From Bacteroidaceae bacterium (GTDB lineage: Bacteria > Bacteroidota > Bacteroidia > Bacteroidales > Bacteroidaceae), in NCBI GenBank assembly GCA_902362375.1, contig CABIVS010000003.1, forward strand, positions 465,521 to 529,520: a stretch of 64,000 nt of DNA. The letters are read 5' to 3'. This document shows positions 15,496 through 24,827 of the stretch, piece by piece (position 1 is the stretch's first letter; every line of letters begins with the position of its first letter). The translations under genes and the position numbers were made by a program. Below the pieces are notes generated by a model that saw only the letters and a program-made list of their open reading frames with translations, made no database searches and had not been told where the DNA came from.

Positions 15496-16869
15496 TTATA
15501 ATCTTTCCAATTGGACTGTGAAGTGTCTCATTAAGGGAGCTTCCCAGGCGATACGTACTCCATGAGTGATGCTTTCTCTGCGTTCATATACATTTTTGAG
15601 GGCGGCAGCTATTACATTCATGTGATTGTCGGTATATACTCTGCGGGGAATGGCGAGGCGGAGTAGGTCAAGACCGTTGAAGCGGTTTTCATGGGTCACC
15701 GGATCACGGTCGGCAAGGATATAGCCGATTTCGCATCCACGGATACCGGCTTCCAGGTAAAGTTCTATGGTTAGCGTCTGCGCCGGGAATTCTTCTCGAG
15801 GAACATGTGTCAGCACTTTAGGCGCATCAATGAAGATGGCGTGTCCTCCGGCCGGGCGTTGGTAAGGGATTCCGTATTCATCCAGTTTCTTTGCCAGGTA
15901 TTCCACTTGTTTGATACGTGTTTCGAGGTTGTCGAATTCGGTGTTTTCGTCCAGTCCGATGGCGAGGGCGTTCATATCCCGTCCGTTCATGCCTCCGTAG
16001 GTGAGATAGCCTTCGTATTGTACACAGAAACCTTTTGCACCTTCATACCAGTCTGCACGCCGCGTGGCAATAAATCCGCCCATATTGACGATTCCGTCTT
16101 TCTTGGCGCTCATTGTCATGCCATCGGCAAGAGAGAACATTTCCCGTGTGATTTCTTTGATAGTTTTGTCTCGGTAACCTTCTTCGCGCATTTTGATGAA
16201 GTAGGCGTTCTCGGCAAAACGTGCAGAGTCGAAAAGTACGGGTTTGCCATATTTGTCGGCAATGGCACGTATTTCGTATAAGTTTTGCATGGAGACGGGT
16301 TGTCCTCCGGCTGTATTGTTGGTGATGGTGACGATGATAAAAGGAATCCGTTCTGCGTATTCTGTGAGGGCTTTCTGTAATTTATCAGGGTCTACATTTC
16401 CTTTAAACGGTATTTCTAGTTGGGTTTGTTTGGCTGCATCGATGGTGCAGTCTAATGCGATGGCATGACGTCCCTCAATGTGTCCTTTGGTGGTGTCAAA
16501 ATGCGAGTTTCCGGGCACAATGTCTCCTTCATGTACCAAATAAGAGAAAAGGACATTTTCAGCGGCACGTCCCTGATGGGTTGGTATGATGTATTCAAAT
16601 CCTGTTAGTTTCGTAATCATCTCTTTCAACTTGAAGAATGAGGTCGCTCCGGCATAGCTTTCATCACCTAGCATCATTCCCGCCCATTGGCGGTCGCTCA
16701 TCGCTCCGGTCCCGGAGTCGGTGATGAGATCTATATAAACTTGTTCTGATTTGAGTTGAAAGACATTATAATGTGCTTCTTTAATCCATTGCTCGCGCTC
16801 TTCACGTGTGCTTTTCCGGATGGGTTCTACCATCTTTATTTTCCATGATTCAGCAAAAGGTAATTCCAT
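15496..16869 (-). CDS. tnaA: Tryptophanase (L-tryptophan indole-lyase)
   Basis: A 457-residue PLP enzyme that splits tryptophan into indole, pyruvate and ammonia; some activity on serine and cysteine is usual. It has the beta-eliminating lyase fold, the cofactor lysine in MTMSAKKDGIVNMGG, THQGRAAEN and TITNNTAGGQPVS substrate and phosphate loops. The length matches tryptophanases rather than other lyases; tyrosine phenol-lyase is the closest alternative. It is a monocistronic gene with a perfect -7 box 55 bases upstream; I see no upstream tnaC-like leader or permease. It should make the strain indole-positive. Confidence 0.92.
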   Translation of the reverse strand: MELPFAESWKIKMVEPIRKSTREEREQWIKEAHYNVFQLKSEQVYIDLITDSGTGAMSDRQWAGMMLGDESYAGATSFFKLKEMITKLTGFEYIIPTHQGRAAENVLFSYLVHEGDIVPGNSHFDTTKGHIEGRHAIALDCTIDAAKQTQLEIPFKGNVDPDKLQKALTEYAERIPFIIVTITNNTAGGQPVSMQNLYEIRAIADKYGKPVLFDSARFAENAYFIKMREEGYRDKTIKEITREMFSLADGMTMSAKKDGIVNMGGFIATRRADWYEGAKGFCVQYEGYLTYGGMNGRDMNALAIGLDENTEFDNLETRIKQVEYLAKKLDEYGIPYQRPAGGHAIFIDAPKVLTHVPREEFPAQTLTIELYLEAGIRGCEIGYILADRDPVTHENRFNGLDLLRLAIPRRVYTDNHMNVIAAALKNVYERRESITHGVRIAWEAPLMRHFTVQLERL

Positions 16870-16923
16870 TGTCGTAGATTTAATAGTTTTGAACGACGAA
16901 TGTAGCTAAAATTTGCGTGATTA

Positions 16924-16932
16924 GCAAATATA
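16924..16932 (-). promoter_or_regulatory. -7 element of tnaA
   Basis: TATATTTGC on the minus strand, a perfect TAnnTTTGY box 55 bases before the tnaA start. No clear -33 TTTG, which is often so in regulated Bacteroides promoters. Confidence 0.55.
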
Positions 16933-17016
16933 TGATGACTTTTTGTAAATTGAGGCTGTTGTGGATGCCTCTTTGTGAAATAGTAGGAAATCGAAACATG
17001 GTGGGTGGAGATATGA

Positions 17017-17053
17017 AAAGAGTCAGACTTCCATTGGGAATATCTGACTCTTT
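17017..17053 (-). terminator. Terminator of the B12 uptake operon
   Basis: AAAGAGTCAGA (17017-17027) and TCTGACTCTTT (17043-17053), loop of 15 bases, with a short T-run on the minus strand, 36 bases after the stop of the last operon gene. Confidence 0.75.
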
Positions 17054-17088
17054 AAAATTATAGGATGATTTCTAATGTAGTACTATGT

Positions 17089-18408
17089 TTATTGAAAGGC
17101 TATAGTCGATGGGAACCAATAAGTCCCAGTATAATCAATTACTTCTTTTTGAGTACCAGTGACTCCATTTGCTATATAAATATTAGTATTTAAATAATGT
17201 GTCAACCATCCGTCTTCTGTATAGATAATGTATACATCTCCATTTCTGGGATCGACTTGAACACCTGCTCCATATACCGATTTATCAGCAGCAGGAGCAG
17301 AGAAGAATAGGGTAGCATTTTTTGTTTCTATATTATATTTATAAATGTTCTTACCATATACACTGTAACCTTCTTCAAACATTTGTACTAAATATAATGC
17401 ATTCTCTGTTATAGATGCACATAATCCTGTAGGAGTATAGGCCCACTGGTTATAATAAACACTTAGTCCGTTAGGTAATTCAACTTCTTCATAATCTAAT
17501 GTCTCTACATTGATTTTAATTAATTTGTTACCATTTGCGGCCCATAATGTGCCATCCTTGGTTTGGGCGAATCCTGTTTTTATTTGATAGGCTATGTCTT
17601 GTTTAAAGGAAAGATCATTGGTATTATATACTTTAATCGTGTTTTTGCTGCTAATGAATATGTATTTGTCTGTTTTATATATATCTTCATTATCGCTACT
17701 AACTGCATCTAAACCTGATAACTTTTCACCTAATGTCAATTGCTTTAAATTAACTTTGAATGCTCCATTACTAGTTGTAAGAATACCTGTTTCATTATTA
17801 ACAATGCAAAAGTTTTGTCCTTGTGCATTTTGGTCTAACCCGTCTTCTATCTTATTCACAATTTGGTTATTTTCCAAATTCATTTTAACAAGGAAAGGAC
17901 TTTGTTTACAAACGATGTACATATAACCGTTATTGATAATACCTACAGTTGAAGTTACTCCTAGTCCTTCTACTATATTATATTGCCATTGTTCCTGTTT
18001 GTATCTATTAACAGAACCTTTGCCTTGACCTTCATTAATAACATAGAATGGTGGTTTAACGACCATTATATTAATACTTTTTTCCTGCGCTTCATTGTTG
18101 GCTGTTACAGTTAGCGTTATCGTGTGAGTTCCTGTGACATCACTTTGAAAAGTATAAGTGCTTTGGGTAGAGACTTCCTTTCCAGCTGTTGACCATGAGT
18201 AATGAACTTCTCCTTGTGGATTACTTAATAGAGCTTCAAGTTGAATAATTTGTCCTGTTACTATAGTAGTTCCATCTTCTACACCTAAACTGGTAATTTC
18301 TACTTTTGTGCTATTGTCATCGTCATCACTACATGATGTTGAAACAAATGGCAGTGCGAATAATGCCAACAGATAAAGTTGGCTGATTAAGAATTTCATT
18401 TTCTTCAT
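17089..18408 (-). CDS. PKD-plus-propeller surface lipoprotein of the B12 operon
   Basis: A 439-residue lipoprotein: signal peptide and lipobox (FVSTSC) followed by an acidic SDDDDN tether, the sign of surface export in Bacteroides. Residues about 35-115 form a PKD/Ig-like domain (LSNPQGEVHYSWSTAGKEVS). From residue about 120 on there are repeats typical of DUF5074-like beta-propellers (FYVINEGQGKGSVNRYK, and later blade motifs). It is third after btuB and another propeller lipoprotein and under the same cobalamin riboswitch. A role in B12 or corrinoid capture at the surface is inferred from the operon; BtuG-type proteins are propellers that bind cobalamin very tightly. Confidence 0.75.
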   Translation of the reverse strand: MKKMKFLISQLYLLALFALPFVSTSCSDDDDNSTKVEITSLGVEDGTTIVTGQIIQLEALLSNPQGEVHYSWSTAGKEVSTQSTYTFQSDVTGTHTITLTVTANNEAQEKSINIMVVKPPFYVINEGQGKGSVNRYKQEQWQYNIVEGLGVTSTVGIINNGYMYIVCKQSPFLVKMNLENNQIVNKIEDGLDQNAQGQNFCIVNNETGILTTSNGAFKVNLKQLTLGEKLSGLDAVSSDNEDIYKTDKYIFISSKNTIKVYNTNDLSFKQDIAYQIKTGFAQTKDGTLWAANGNKLIKINVETLDYEEVELPNGLSVYYNQWAYTPTGLCASITENALYLVQMFEEGYSVYGKNIYKYNIETKNATLFFSAPAADKSVYGAGVQVDPRNGDVYIIYTEDGWLTHYLNTNIYIANGVTGTQKEVIDYTGTYWFPSTIAFQ

Positions 18409-18448
18409 TTTTCTTGAATTAATAAATTATATATAGTTTATTGTCTTT

Positions 18449-20461
18449 CTATTTCTTGAAATGTAAATCTTCAACGGCCTGTAGCTCTGTGGAGATTTCT
18501 CCCATCCATCCACTACTTTGGTTGACTGCTGTATAGATTTTTACAAAATCGATTCCATCTAATACGACAGGATTTCCGTTCTTATCTACTGCCCAGTCTA
18601 TTTTGAATTTACATTGTTCTTCTCCATTCGGATGATTATCGGCATATCCCCAGGCATAACAATAACCCACCCAATGTTCGGGCATATTTTCACGCGGCTC
18701 ATTCACTGTATTATCTTTCAGACGACTTCCATGGAATGTGATTTGATCTTCCTTTATCCATGCTGGGTAATAAGAATTTGTTGTATGGTAATCATTCCGA
18801 TATACATATCCTTCATTACCTTTATTGTCAGTCCACTTAACATCTTCTTTCGGAGAGGATGGGCGATAATATGTGATTGTATAATTTTTGGTCGTAGCAG
18901 GAGAGTTATATTCACTTCCTGCCAGTTCATACCATTCATCATCTGCTAATCCATTTCCATTAGTGTCTTTGGACACTAATACAATACCAGGTTCAGAGCT
19001 TCCCCCGAGAGCACCGGTCAATGTTCCGAACATATCATAGTATGCGTTACCATATATCTTAAGATCGTATTCACCCGGGACATTAGGAACGGTATGATCG
19101 AATCCTACTGTGATATAGCCACCATATGCTCCAAGACTAATCAAGCATAGATCGGTATCTTTCAATTGTTCTTCTGCATATTTTCTAACCTCTTCAGCGG
19201 TATAATTCTCTTTATAAGCTGTGGTAACCGTATTCATATATTGACTGGGAGCCGGATTGTAGTCCAATACTTTATTGGCAAAAGCAGAGGGGGCATTCGG
19301 GTCGGATTCTTCTCCGTCACTATCACCAGTCGATGCTTTTTGGCTAAATATGACATTGTTGGGATTGAGACCGATACGGTTTAATCTGAATAATAATTGA
19401 CCGTTTGTATTGAAACATAATACATCTCCGGTTATCGTATAGCTATATGCTTCTGTGATATACACATTACCACTATAAGGGTTGACATTAATGCTATATG
19501 GAGTACTAATCTTAGTTCCATCTGTGATGAAATTCTCCCGTATCGTCTCTCCGGTTCTTAAGTTTAATACTTTGATAGACGATGCTTCGGTATTGTAATT
19601 ATAATTATATAGATAGGCTATGTTATTATTATCGATGGCAAAGTTCATCACTTTTTCGTTATAAATGCGCTCTACTTCGTCCGTCTGGCTATTAATCTTC
19701 ACGAAGTTAAAATCTCCGTCTGCAATATTACTTCCATAGGTTGCCACATAGACCGCTTCGTTTGGTCCTGGTGAGATACAGCCGGGGTTAGGACCAACTT
19801 TTATCTTTTTTATCTCGGTGAAAGATGCGATGTCGATAACGGAGACTGTATTATCTACTCCTAGTCCTTCCGAATAGTCTAATCCTCCAGAGTTGGAGAC
19901 ATACAATTTCTTATTCTTCACACAAATGTTTTCCGGATTTCTTCCGGCTTTTGTGAAACTTTCTATTTGCAGCGAAGTCGTATCGATACGTGCTACTGTT
20001 CCATCAAACGAACATACATATGCTTTGTTTTCATAGAAAGCGATATGGCGTGGTTGTCTGGAACTTCCATTATCGGTAAACATGGGAATTTGTTTGATCG
20101 ATATACCTGTTTGGAAATCAATCACTTCAATGGTACTCGATACATTCACTACAATATACAGTTTATTTCCGTAGAGTGCAATATCGTTGGCTGTATCACC
20201 TAGCCCACGCTTATTCAAGTCTTTGAAATAGTTTTTGACTAGTTTGTTGCTTTTGAATGAATATTTAGCTAATGAACTATTGTTCAAGTTGAACAAACCC
20301 TCACTTAATATATATATTTCGGCTGTTCCGGTTTCTGTAATATTACCATCTATGGTTGTTGAAGTCGGTTTGTCTTCTAAGTCATCGCAAGCTACGAATA
20401 ATGGCAGGAATGCGCAAAATAGTGCCTGATATATATATAATATTTTTGTTCTTATATTCAT
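18449..20461 (-). CDS. BtuG-like propeller lipoprotein with C-terminal extension
   Basis: A 670-residue surface lipoprotein (signal peptide, lipobox PLFVAC, acidic DDLED tether). Residues about 45-375 form a YncE-like seven-bladed beta-propeller with clear blade repeats (NKLYIVVNVSSTIEVID, NKAYVCSFDGTVARID, KKLYVSNSGG). This is the fold of BtuG, the surface cobalamin-capture protein that caps BtuB in Bacteroides. The remaining about 290 residues are a second domain with an Asp/Asn-rich loop (KDTNGNGLADDEWYEL) that looks like a calcium-type turn in a jelly-roll-like fold. It sits 20 bases after btuB. BtuG function is inferred from fold, surface tether and riboswitch operon; the extension's role is unknown, possibly a further corrinoid-binding unit. 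Confidence 0.78.
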   Translation of the reverse strand: MNIRTKILYIYQALFCAFLPLFVACDDLEDKPTSTTIDGNITETGTAEIYILSEGLFNLNNSSLAKYSFKSNKLVKNYFKDLNKRGLGDTANDIALYGNKLYIVVNVSSTIEVIDFQTGISIKQIPMFTDNGSSRQPRHIAFYENKAYVCSFDGTVARIDTTSLQIESFTKAGRNPENICVKNKKLYVSNSGGLDYSEGLGVDNTVSVIDIASFTEIKKIKVGPNPGCISPGPNEAVYVATYGSNIADGDFNFVKINSQTDEVERIYNEKVMNFAIDNNNIAYLYNYNYNTEASSIKVLNLRTGETIRENFITDGTKISTPYSINVNPYSGNVYITEAYSYTITGDVLCFNTNGQLLFRLNRIGLNPNNVIFSQKASTGDSDGEESDPNAPSAFANKVLDYNPAPSQYMNTVTTAYKENYTAEEVRKYAEEQLKDTDLCLISLGAYGGYITVGFDHTVPNVPGEYDLKIYGNAYYDMFGTLTGALGGSSEPGIVLVSKDTNGNGLADDEWYELAGSEYNSPATTKNYTITYYRPSSPKEDVKWTDNKGNEGYVYRNDYHTTNSYYPAWIKEDQITFHGSRLKDNTVNEPRENMPEHWVGYCYAWGYADNHPNGEEQCKFKIDWAVDKNGNPVVLDGIDFVKIYTAVNQSSGWMGEISTELQAVEDLHFKK

Positions 20462-20480
20462 AATTTACTTGCTTTTATTC

Positions 20481-22526
20481 TTAATATTTAATATTTAAAG
20501 TTGCTCTGAAAGAGCGTCCTGGCATGGGAAAGTTCTTCACAATCTCATAGTTCTTGTTGGCTATGTTTAATACTTCTACGCTGACTGAAGTATGAGTTTT
20601 TAGAATGTGAAAACTACGACTTATTGAAATACTATGGTCGCTATAACCCTCCATACTATTTTCGGCTATATTTTCATTCTGCACATACCGTTTCCCGGAG
20701 AAGAGGAATGAATACGAAAAATTGATCCACGGTGTTTCGATACCGGCTTGTCCTGAACCGGATACACGGGGAGTATAAGCTATCTGATGTTTGTAAGTCC
20801 TCCCTGCTTCGGTAGTGGGGTCAGAATTAGTTATATCCAAAGCTTGTTGGTAGGTATAATTACCGGAGAGATTAATACGGATTCTTTCCCAGGGCTGAAG
20901 AGATAAACTACCCGTGGCGTCAATTCCTTTGATTTCAATTTCACCCAAATTTCTCATACTCCATACGGCAAGATTCTTAGTTGGGTAGGCGATGATTTTA
21001 TCTGTCACCTTGTTGTAATATGTATCGATTGTAGCAGATAAATAAGGTAAGAACGGACATACGTTTTTGCTATATGTCAGACCTATGTTATATTGTCGTG
21101 CGTTTTCCGGTCTTAATTTAGTGTTTCCCACTTCCTGATAATATAAATCATTGAAACTAGGTAAACGGAAAATGTCTTTATAAAAGAAGCGAATACGGAA
21201 TTCTTCGTGATAAAAGGGTTTGAATGAAGCACTTATATACGGTGTTAATTTACGATAGTTGCCGGCACTACCCCCTTCTTTTACATCCTCGTTGATAATT
21301 GTTGCTAAAGCTGATGCGGAGATTGTTAGCCAATCATTCATGTACTTCCCAGCAAAAGCTGTCAACCATGAATAACGTGTAGGTTGTGCAAACTCATTAA
21401 GATTAGCATTCATTGTATTGATGCTTCCATCTGTAGAAAGAGAGAATGAAAGATTGTCCAACATCCTGTAGAGAACAGAAGCAGAGAGGTAATACTCTTG
21501 TTGATAATAACTGTTTTCTGTCTTACCTTTAGAATTTGGAGTGTCTGGGTCCAAATAACGCTGATAACTCCAATTCCATTTGGCAGAAGATTGGAATACC
21601 CATTGACGGCTGAATTCTTTCTTGTATTGGCTTTGTACAAATGTGTTTTTGTCCCACAATTGTTGGAGAGAATAATCATTGTAAAGAGTGGTAGCTTTGG
21701 GTAGTCCTCTGGACGACTGAAAATAGTATGCTTTAAGTCTCCATTGTTCTTTATCTGAAAAATTCCCGTAAAGCCCAGCTTCGGCACGAAAGATCTGCAC
21801 ATCTGTATTCTTCCGCTTTTCACGAGAGGTCAGATCTTCTTTTGTATCTCCATAGTGTAGGGTATATGGATAATGTCCATCGGAAGACATCCATTCACCA
21901 TTGACTGATACCGTCCATTTGGAGTTTAATTGTTGTTCTAATAGTATGGAGGGATTGACTAGCCCCCATGAACCGGTTTTGAAAGATGCACTTATATTGG
22001 TTGTTTTTTCTTTCTCGAAGCGGGGAGTAAGTGTTTGTATATTCAGTATGCCTGCTGCTGCAAAGAAGCGGGCAGGCTGGAAAATGTTGTCGCTTTGAGC
22101 ATTGCTTAAAGAGAGTTGGTCAACATTATCGAGCGAGAAGCGACCTATATCAATTTGTCCCGTTTGGCAATCGGTCAGGGTAATTCCGTCATAGCTGACA
22201 GCAGTATGTTGTGCTCCCAGGCTTCGTATGGATACTGTTTTCAGTCCGCCGATACCTCCGTAGTCTTTCACGGTCACTCCCGCAAAGTGTTTCACTGCGT
22301 CGGAGACTTGCAGGGCGTGCAGGTTTTTCAGGGCGTCTTTGGAGAATACTTGCAGGGGAGCGGTTGAACGTACTTCGCGAGTCTGGTAGATATCTGATAC
22401 TGTTATTTCAGGAATAGAATATGTATGTGTCGTATCTACCTTTTGCTGTTGTGCAAAAAGTGATATGGATAAGAATTGGCAGCAGAATACTGCAAAGATC
22501 ATTTTCTTAAATGTTCTCTCTTTCAT
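20481..22526 (-). CDS. btuB: BtuB-type TonB-dependent vitamin B12 receptor
   Basis: A 681-residue outer-membrane receptor with a signal peptide (residues 1-25) and no SusC-type carboxypeptidase extension. The plug domain (about 40-150) has SDAVKHFAGVTVKDYGGIGG and SIRSLGAQHTAVSYDGITLT; the rest is a 22-strand barrel ending in an aromatic residue (LNIKY). It imports cobalamin or other corrinoids using TonB energy. The assignment to B12 comes from the cobalamin riboswitch directly upstream and from the BtuG-like lipoproteins downstream. Confidence 0.9.
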   Translation of the reverse strand: MKERTFKKMIFAVFCCQFLSISLFAQQQKVDTTHTYSIPEITVSDIYQTREVRSTAPLQVFSKDALKNLHALQVSDAVKHFAGVTVKDYGGIGGLKTVSIRSLGAQHTAVSYDGITLTDCQTGQIDIGRFSLDNVDQLSLSNAQSDNIFQPARFFAAAGILNIQTLTPRFEKEKTTNISASFKTGSWGLVNPSILLEQQLNSKWTVSVNGEWMSSDGHYPYTLHYGDTKEDLTSREKRKNTDVQIFRAEAGLYGNFSDKEQWRLKAYYFQSSRGLPKATTLYNDYSLQQLWDKNTFVQSQYKKEFSRQWVFQSSAKWNWSYQRYLDPDTPNSKGKTENSYYQQEYYLSASVLYRMLDNLSFSLSTDGSINTMNANLNEFAQPTRYSWLTAFAGKYMNDWLTISASALATIINEDVKEGGSAGNYRKLTPYISASFKPFYHEEFRIRFFYKDIFRLPSFNDLYYQEVGNTKLRPENARQYNIGLTYSKNVCPFLPYLSATIDTYYNKVTDKIIAYPTKNLAVWSMRNLGEIEIKGIDATGSLSLQPWERIRINLSGNYTYQQALDITNSDPTTEAGRTYKHQIAYTPRVSGSGQAGIETPWINFSYSFLFSGKRYVQNENIAENSMEGYSDHSISISRSFHILKTHTSVSVEVLNIANKNYEIVKNFPMPGRSFRATLNIKY

Positions 22527-22721
22527 TTATTCCTTTTTCAGTCTATTGCTATTTAAAAGTGTCCGGGCGAAATCCCTTCGACCGGACACGCATAAATAAA
22601 CTTGGCAGAGTTTATTCGTTTTAACACACTTTCTCTGAATCAGAGTGATGAATGAAATGATGGACGACTTGTCCCGTTCATTAGACTCAACGCTTTTTCC
22701 TCGAAAGCAGTGAAACATATT

Positions 22722-22890
22722 TGCATGGTAGGTCTTCTGACTTATTCCTGCTACAAACGCCTTCCCGGATTAGTCTCCAGTGGCAATGAGTGAATTGCTT
22801 GTAACATACATGGAACTTACAGCAGCGGGACTGTTCAGGATTTACACCTGATTCCCTTTTAATCGCTTCCCCCGCATGGGAGTCGCGAAC
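22722..22890 (-). promoter_or_regulatory. Cobalamin riboswitch (btuB leader)
   Basis: On the minus strand the leader holds the conserved blocks of the adenosylcobalamin riboswitch in order: GGGAATCAGGTGTAAATCC, then ACAGTCCCGCTGCTGTAA, GCCACTG, GGGAAGGCG and the B12-box-like end GCAGGAATAAGTCAGAAGAC. Binding of a cobalamin should fold the leader and lower expression of the btuB operon. About 195 bases separate the last block from the btuB ATG, room for an expression platform. Confidence 0.95.
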
Positions 22891-22899
22891 CAATGCGTG

Positions 22900-22931
22900 A
22901 CAAAGATAGCGAGTTTATTTTGCTTTTGCAA
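22900..22931 (-). promoter_or_regulatory. Promoter of the B12 operon
   Basis: Minus strand: TTGC (complement of 22928-22931), a 19-base spacer, and a perfect TATCTTTGT box (complement of 22900-22908). The start of transcription would fall at about 22893, directly before the riboswitch. Confidence 0.7.
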
Positions 22932-22939
22932 GGGGGAGT

Positions 22940-22977
22940 GTTCTTTTTCTTTCGTCTTGATACGAAAGAGAAAGAAC
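22940..22977. repeat. 16-bp hairpin in the btuB upstream region
   Basis: GTTCTTT-T-TCTTTCGT (22940-22955) pairs with ACGAAAGA-G-AAAGAAC (22962-22977), one G-T pair, 6-base loop. Such TTCTTT/AAAGAA hairpins followed by CCAAAAAGAAAA recur between Bacteroides genes. On the minus strand it lies upstream of the B12 promoter. Confidence 0.6.
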
Positions 22978-23107
22978 CAAAAAGAAAACACCTGCGCTTG
23001 ACGCTGAAAAACGAGGCCGGGAAACCATGCGGTGTGTTCGTGAGGTGGGTGTGGGGGAGGGGTAAGCGTTGGTGGGACTTTGGAAAAATGGTGACGCTAT
23101 CCGATAT

Positions 23108-23168
23108 AAATAGTGACGGTATATGCTCAAGATACTAACGGTATCCTTGCCATATACCGTCACTATTT
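23108..23168. repeat. Perfect 18-bp inverted repeat with nested hairpin
   Basis: AAATAGTGACGGTATATG (23108-23125) is the exact complement of 23151-23168. The 25-base loop holds a second stem, GATAC (23131-23135) with GTATC (23141-23145). A T-run follows on the plus strand. It lies 46 bases after the stop of the minus-strand gene at 23215, whose terminator it may be, though the T-run on that strand is weak. Confidence 0.75.
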
Positions 23169-23214
23169 TTTCTATGTTAATCAAGTGTCCTATATTAGTT
23201 CGTATAGTGTATGT

Positions 23215-24159
23215 TTACTGTTCGCTTTTCATTAGTAGGTATTCTTCGATGGCTTGTGCGGGGGCGTCTTTTAAGAGCACAGTTTTTTCCTTATTCAAAA
23301 GGTAGAGGGTGGGGATTGCTTTCAAGTCGTATAGTTGTTGTTCTTTGATGGCGAATTTCTTGTCGTATCCGTTGATCCATTCTTTGGGGAATTCGTTCAG
23401 ATGTTTGCGCCATTCGTCCAGTTCTTCGTCAGGATAGACGGAGAGGACTGTTAGTTTCTTTTGTTCCAGAAGTTGGTTGATGATAGGGGCGTTTTTCAGG
23501 GCATCTATCGTTTCTGTACAGGCATGGCAACCTGGGTTGTTGATGAATAGCAGGATGTAATCCGTTTGTTGTTGGTAGAGGGAACCTTGCGCGCCGGAAG
23601 CCAGCGTGTAGTTGAAGTTCAGGGCTTTGGTGCCGATGCGGTTTTTCTGGGCTAATTCCCGGCGGGCTTTGGGACGTACTTTTTCTATTTCCTCTAGCAG
23701 GGGGGAAGTTAACATAGCATCTAATACGGGGATGTAGAATTCTTCGTTACGCATGGGGGAGTTGGGGTCGTAGAGATATTTATCGGCCAGATCGGTGATG
23801 TAGGTGAATACCTTTTTGTCTGCGTTCGTTTGCTCGATTGTTTTCCGCATGGCTTCTTGTGCGGTTTTCAACGGGACGTGATTCAGTATGTCACAATAGT
23901 CCGCCCAGGCTTGTTCGGTTATTTCGGGGTGGTGGATGTAATTGGTGTCGGCGAAGTTGACATGATCCCAATAGTGCTTCACGAGGAATTCTGCACGTTG
24001 CTCCGGAGCTGTCATCATTTGCGGGATGGCGGGCAGGGTGAAGGTTGTAATAGTATCCCGGGGAGCTTCGTTTTCACATTGATTGGAAGCGTTTCCACTT
24101 TTGCAGGCACAAAGAAGGAGAATACATAAAGTAAATAGGATATTTATATTCGTTTTCAT
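23215..24159 (-). CDS. DUF5106/thioredoxin-like lipoprotein
   Basis: A 314-residue lipoprotein (signal peptide, lipobox LLLCAC). Residues about 45-170 fit the helical DUF5106 domain (EFLVKHYWDHVNFADT); residues about 175-310 form a thioredoxin-like fold with NNPGCHACTETIDAL carrying a CxxC (CHAC) redox pair and the cis-proline region KAIPTLYLLN. It probably works in the envelope as a thiol-disulfide protein, like the many TlpA/ResA relatives of Bacteroides. The substrate is unknown and there is no operon partner. Confidence 0.82.
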   Translation of the reverse strand: MKTNINILFTLCILLLCACKSGNASNQCENEAPRDTITTFTLPAIPQMMTAPEQRAEFLVKHYWDHVNFADTNYIHHPEITEQAWADYCDILNHVPLKTAQEAMRKTIEQTNADKKVFTYITDLADKYLYDPNSPMRNEEFYIPVLDAMLTSPLLEEIEKVRPKARRELAQKNRIGTKALNFNYTLASGAQGSLYQQQTDYILLFINNPGCHACTETIDALKNAPIINQLLEQKKLTVLSVYPDEELDEWRKHLNEFPKEWINGYDKKFAIKEQQLYDLKAIPTLYLLNKEKTVLLKDAPAQAIEEYLLMKSEQ

Positions 24160-24827
24160 GACTTGCTATTTTTCGTTTAACTTATGTATGTGCATTGAAG
24201 TATACATGTATTGAAGACAAAGATAACTTTCTTTTTATTTTTATCAAAAAAATCATCTTTTTTTCAGTTACCGGAGTTTCAAATGGTGAATTTGCGAAGT
24301 TCGGGAAAGGATGAGCTGGAAAGAGGATCATGTTCTGTTTTTAAGATTTCCATCGAAAAAGAATACTTCAACATGATTAAACCAGAAGACAAATTGCATA
24401 AACAAATGCAAGAATATGCAGAAACTCCGGCTTATTTTGTATGTTTTAGCGAGGAATATGCACTTTTGGGGGTAAGTAAAGCCTCCATTTCTTACTGATA
24501 TAGCTTTGGTTTCTCACCGACAAACCTTTGGTTTCTCGGTGAGGAAGCTGCGAAGGCATAAAAAGGGACTTTTTTTGAGCTGGTTGGTCTTCGCCGGGTG
24601 ATAAAAGGAAAATGGCAAAAAGACCGTATACCGATGATTTGTCTTTCCAAAAGAGTCATATAGTGGTAAATTACTTTTGTGTTGAAAGAAAAACGTTCTA
24701 AAATGTAAAATATAGGATTCCGCTGAAGGAAAATGCTACGCATTTAGTTAATCTTCCGCACGGTGATCCAATCTATTGCATTCTCGTGTGTTTTAATATT
24801 CCTTTTTTAAGGAAGTATGCACAGTGG
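24160..24827. other. Gene-poor region with hairpin and promoter-like box
   Basis: No gene I can recognise in 668 bases. A 41-codon open frame (24374-24499, starting MIKPEDKLHKQMQEYAETPA) has no known relatives that I can name and may be a relic. A hairpin CTCACCG/CGGTGAG spans 24513-24543 within a repeated TTTGGTTTCTC motif. A perfect TACTTTTGT box (24672-24680) would fire to the right, but the bases after it hold no clear ORF before the converging gene end at 24828; a small RNA is possible but unsupported. Confidence 0.4.

Noticed and set aside
22940..23168. Possible insertion sequence upstream of the B12 operon
   Set aside because: Two hairpins are present but there is no transposase, and the two do not form a common pair of ends.
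24211..24498. 95-codon plus-strand open frame upstream of the DUF6377 fragment
   Set aside because: The N-terminal part is low-complexity and unlike a real start; only the last 41 codons look protein-like and I cannot name a relative.
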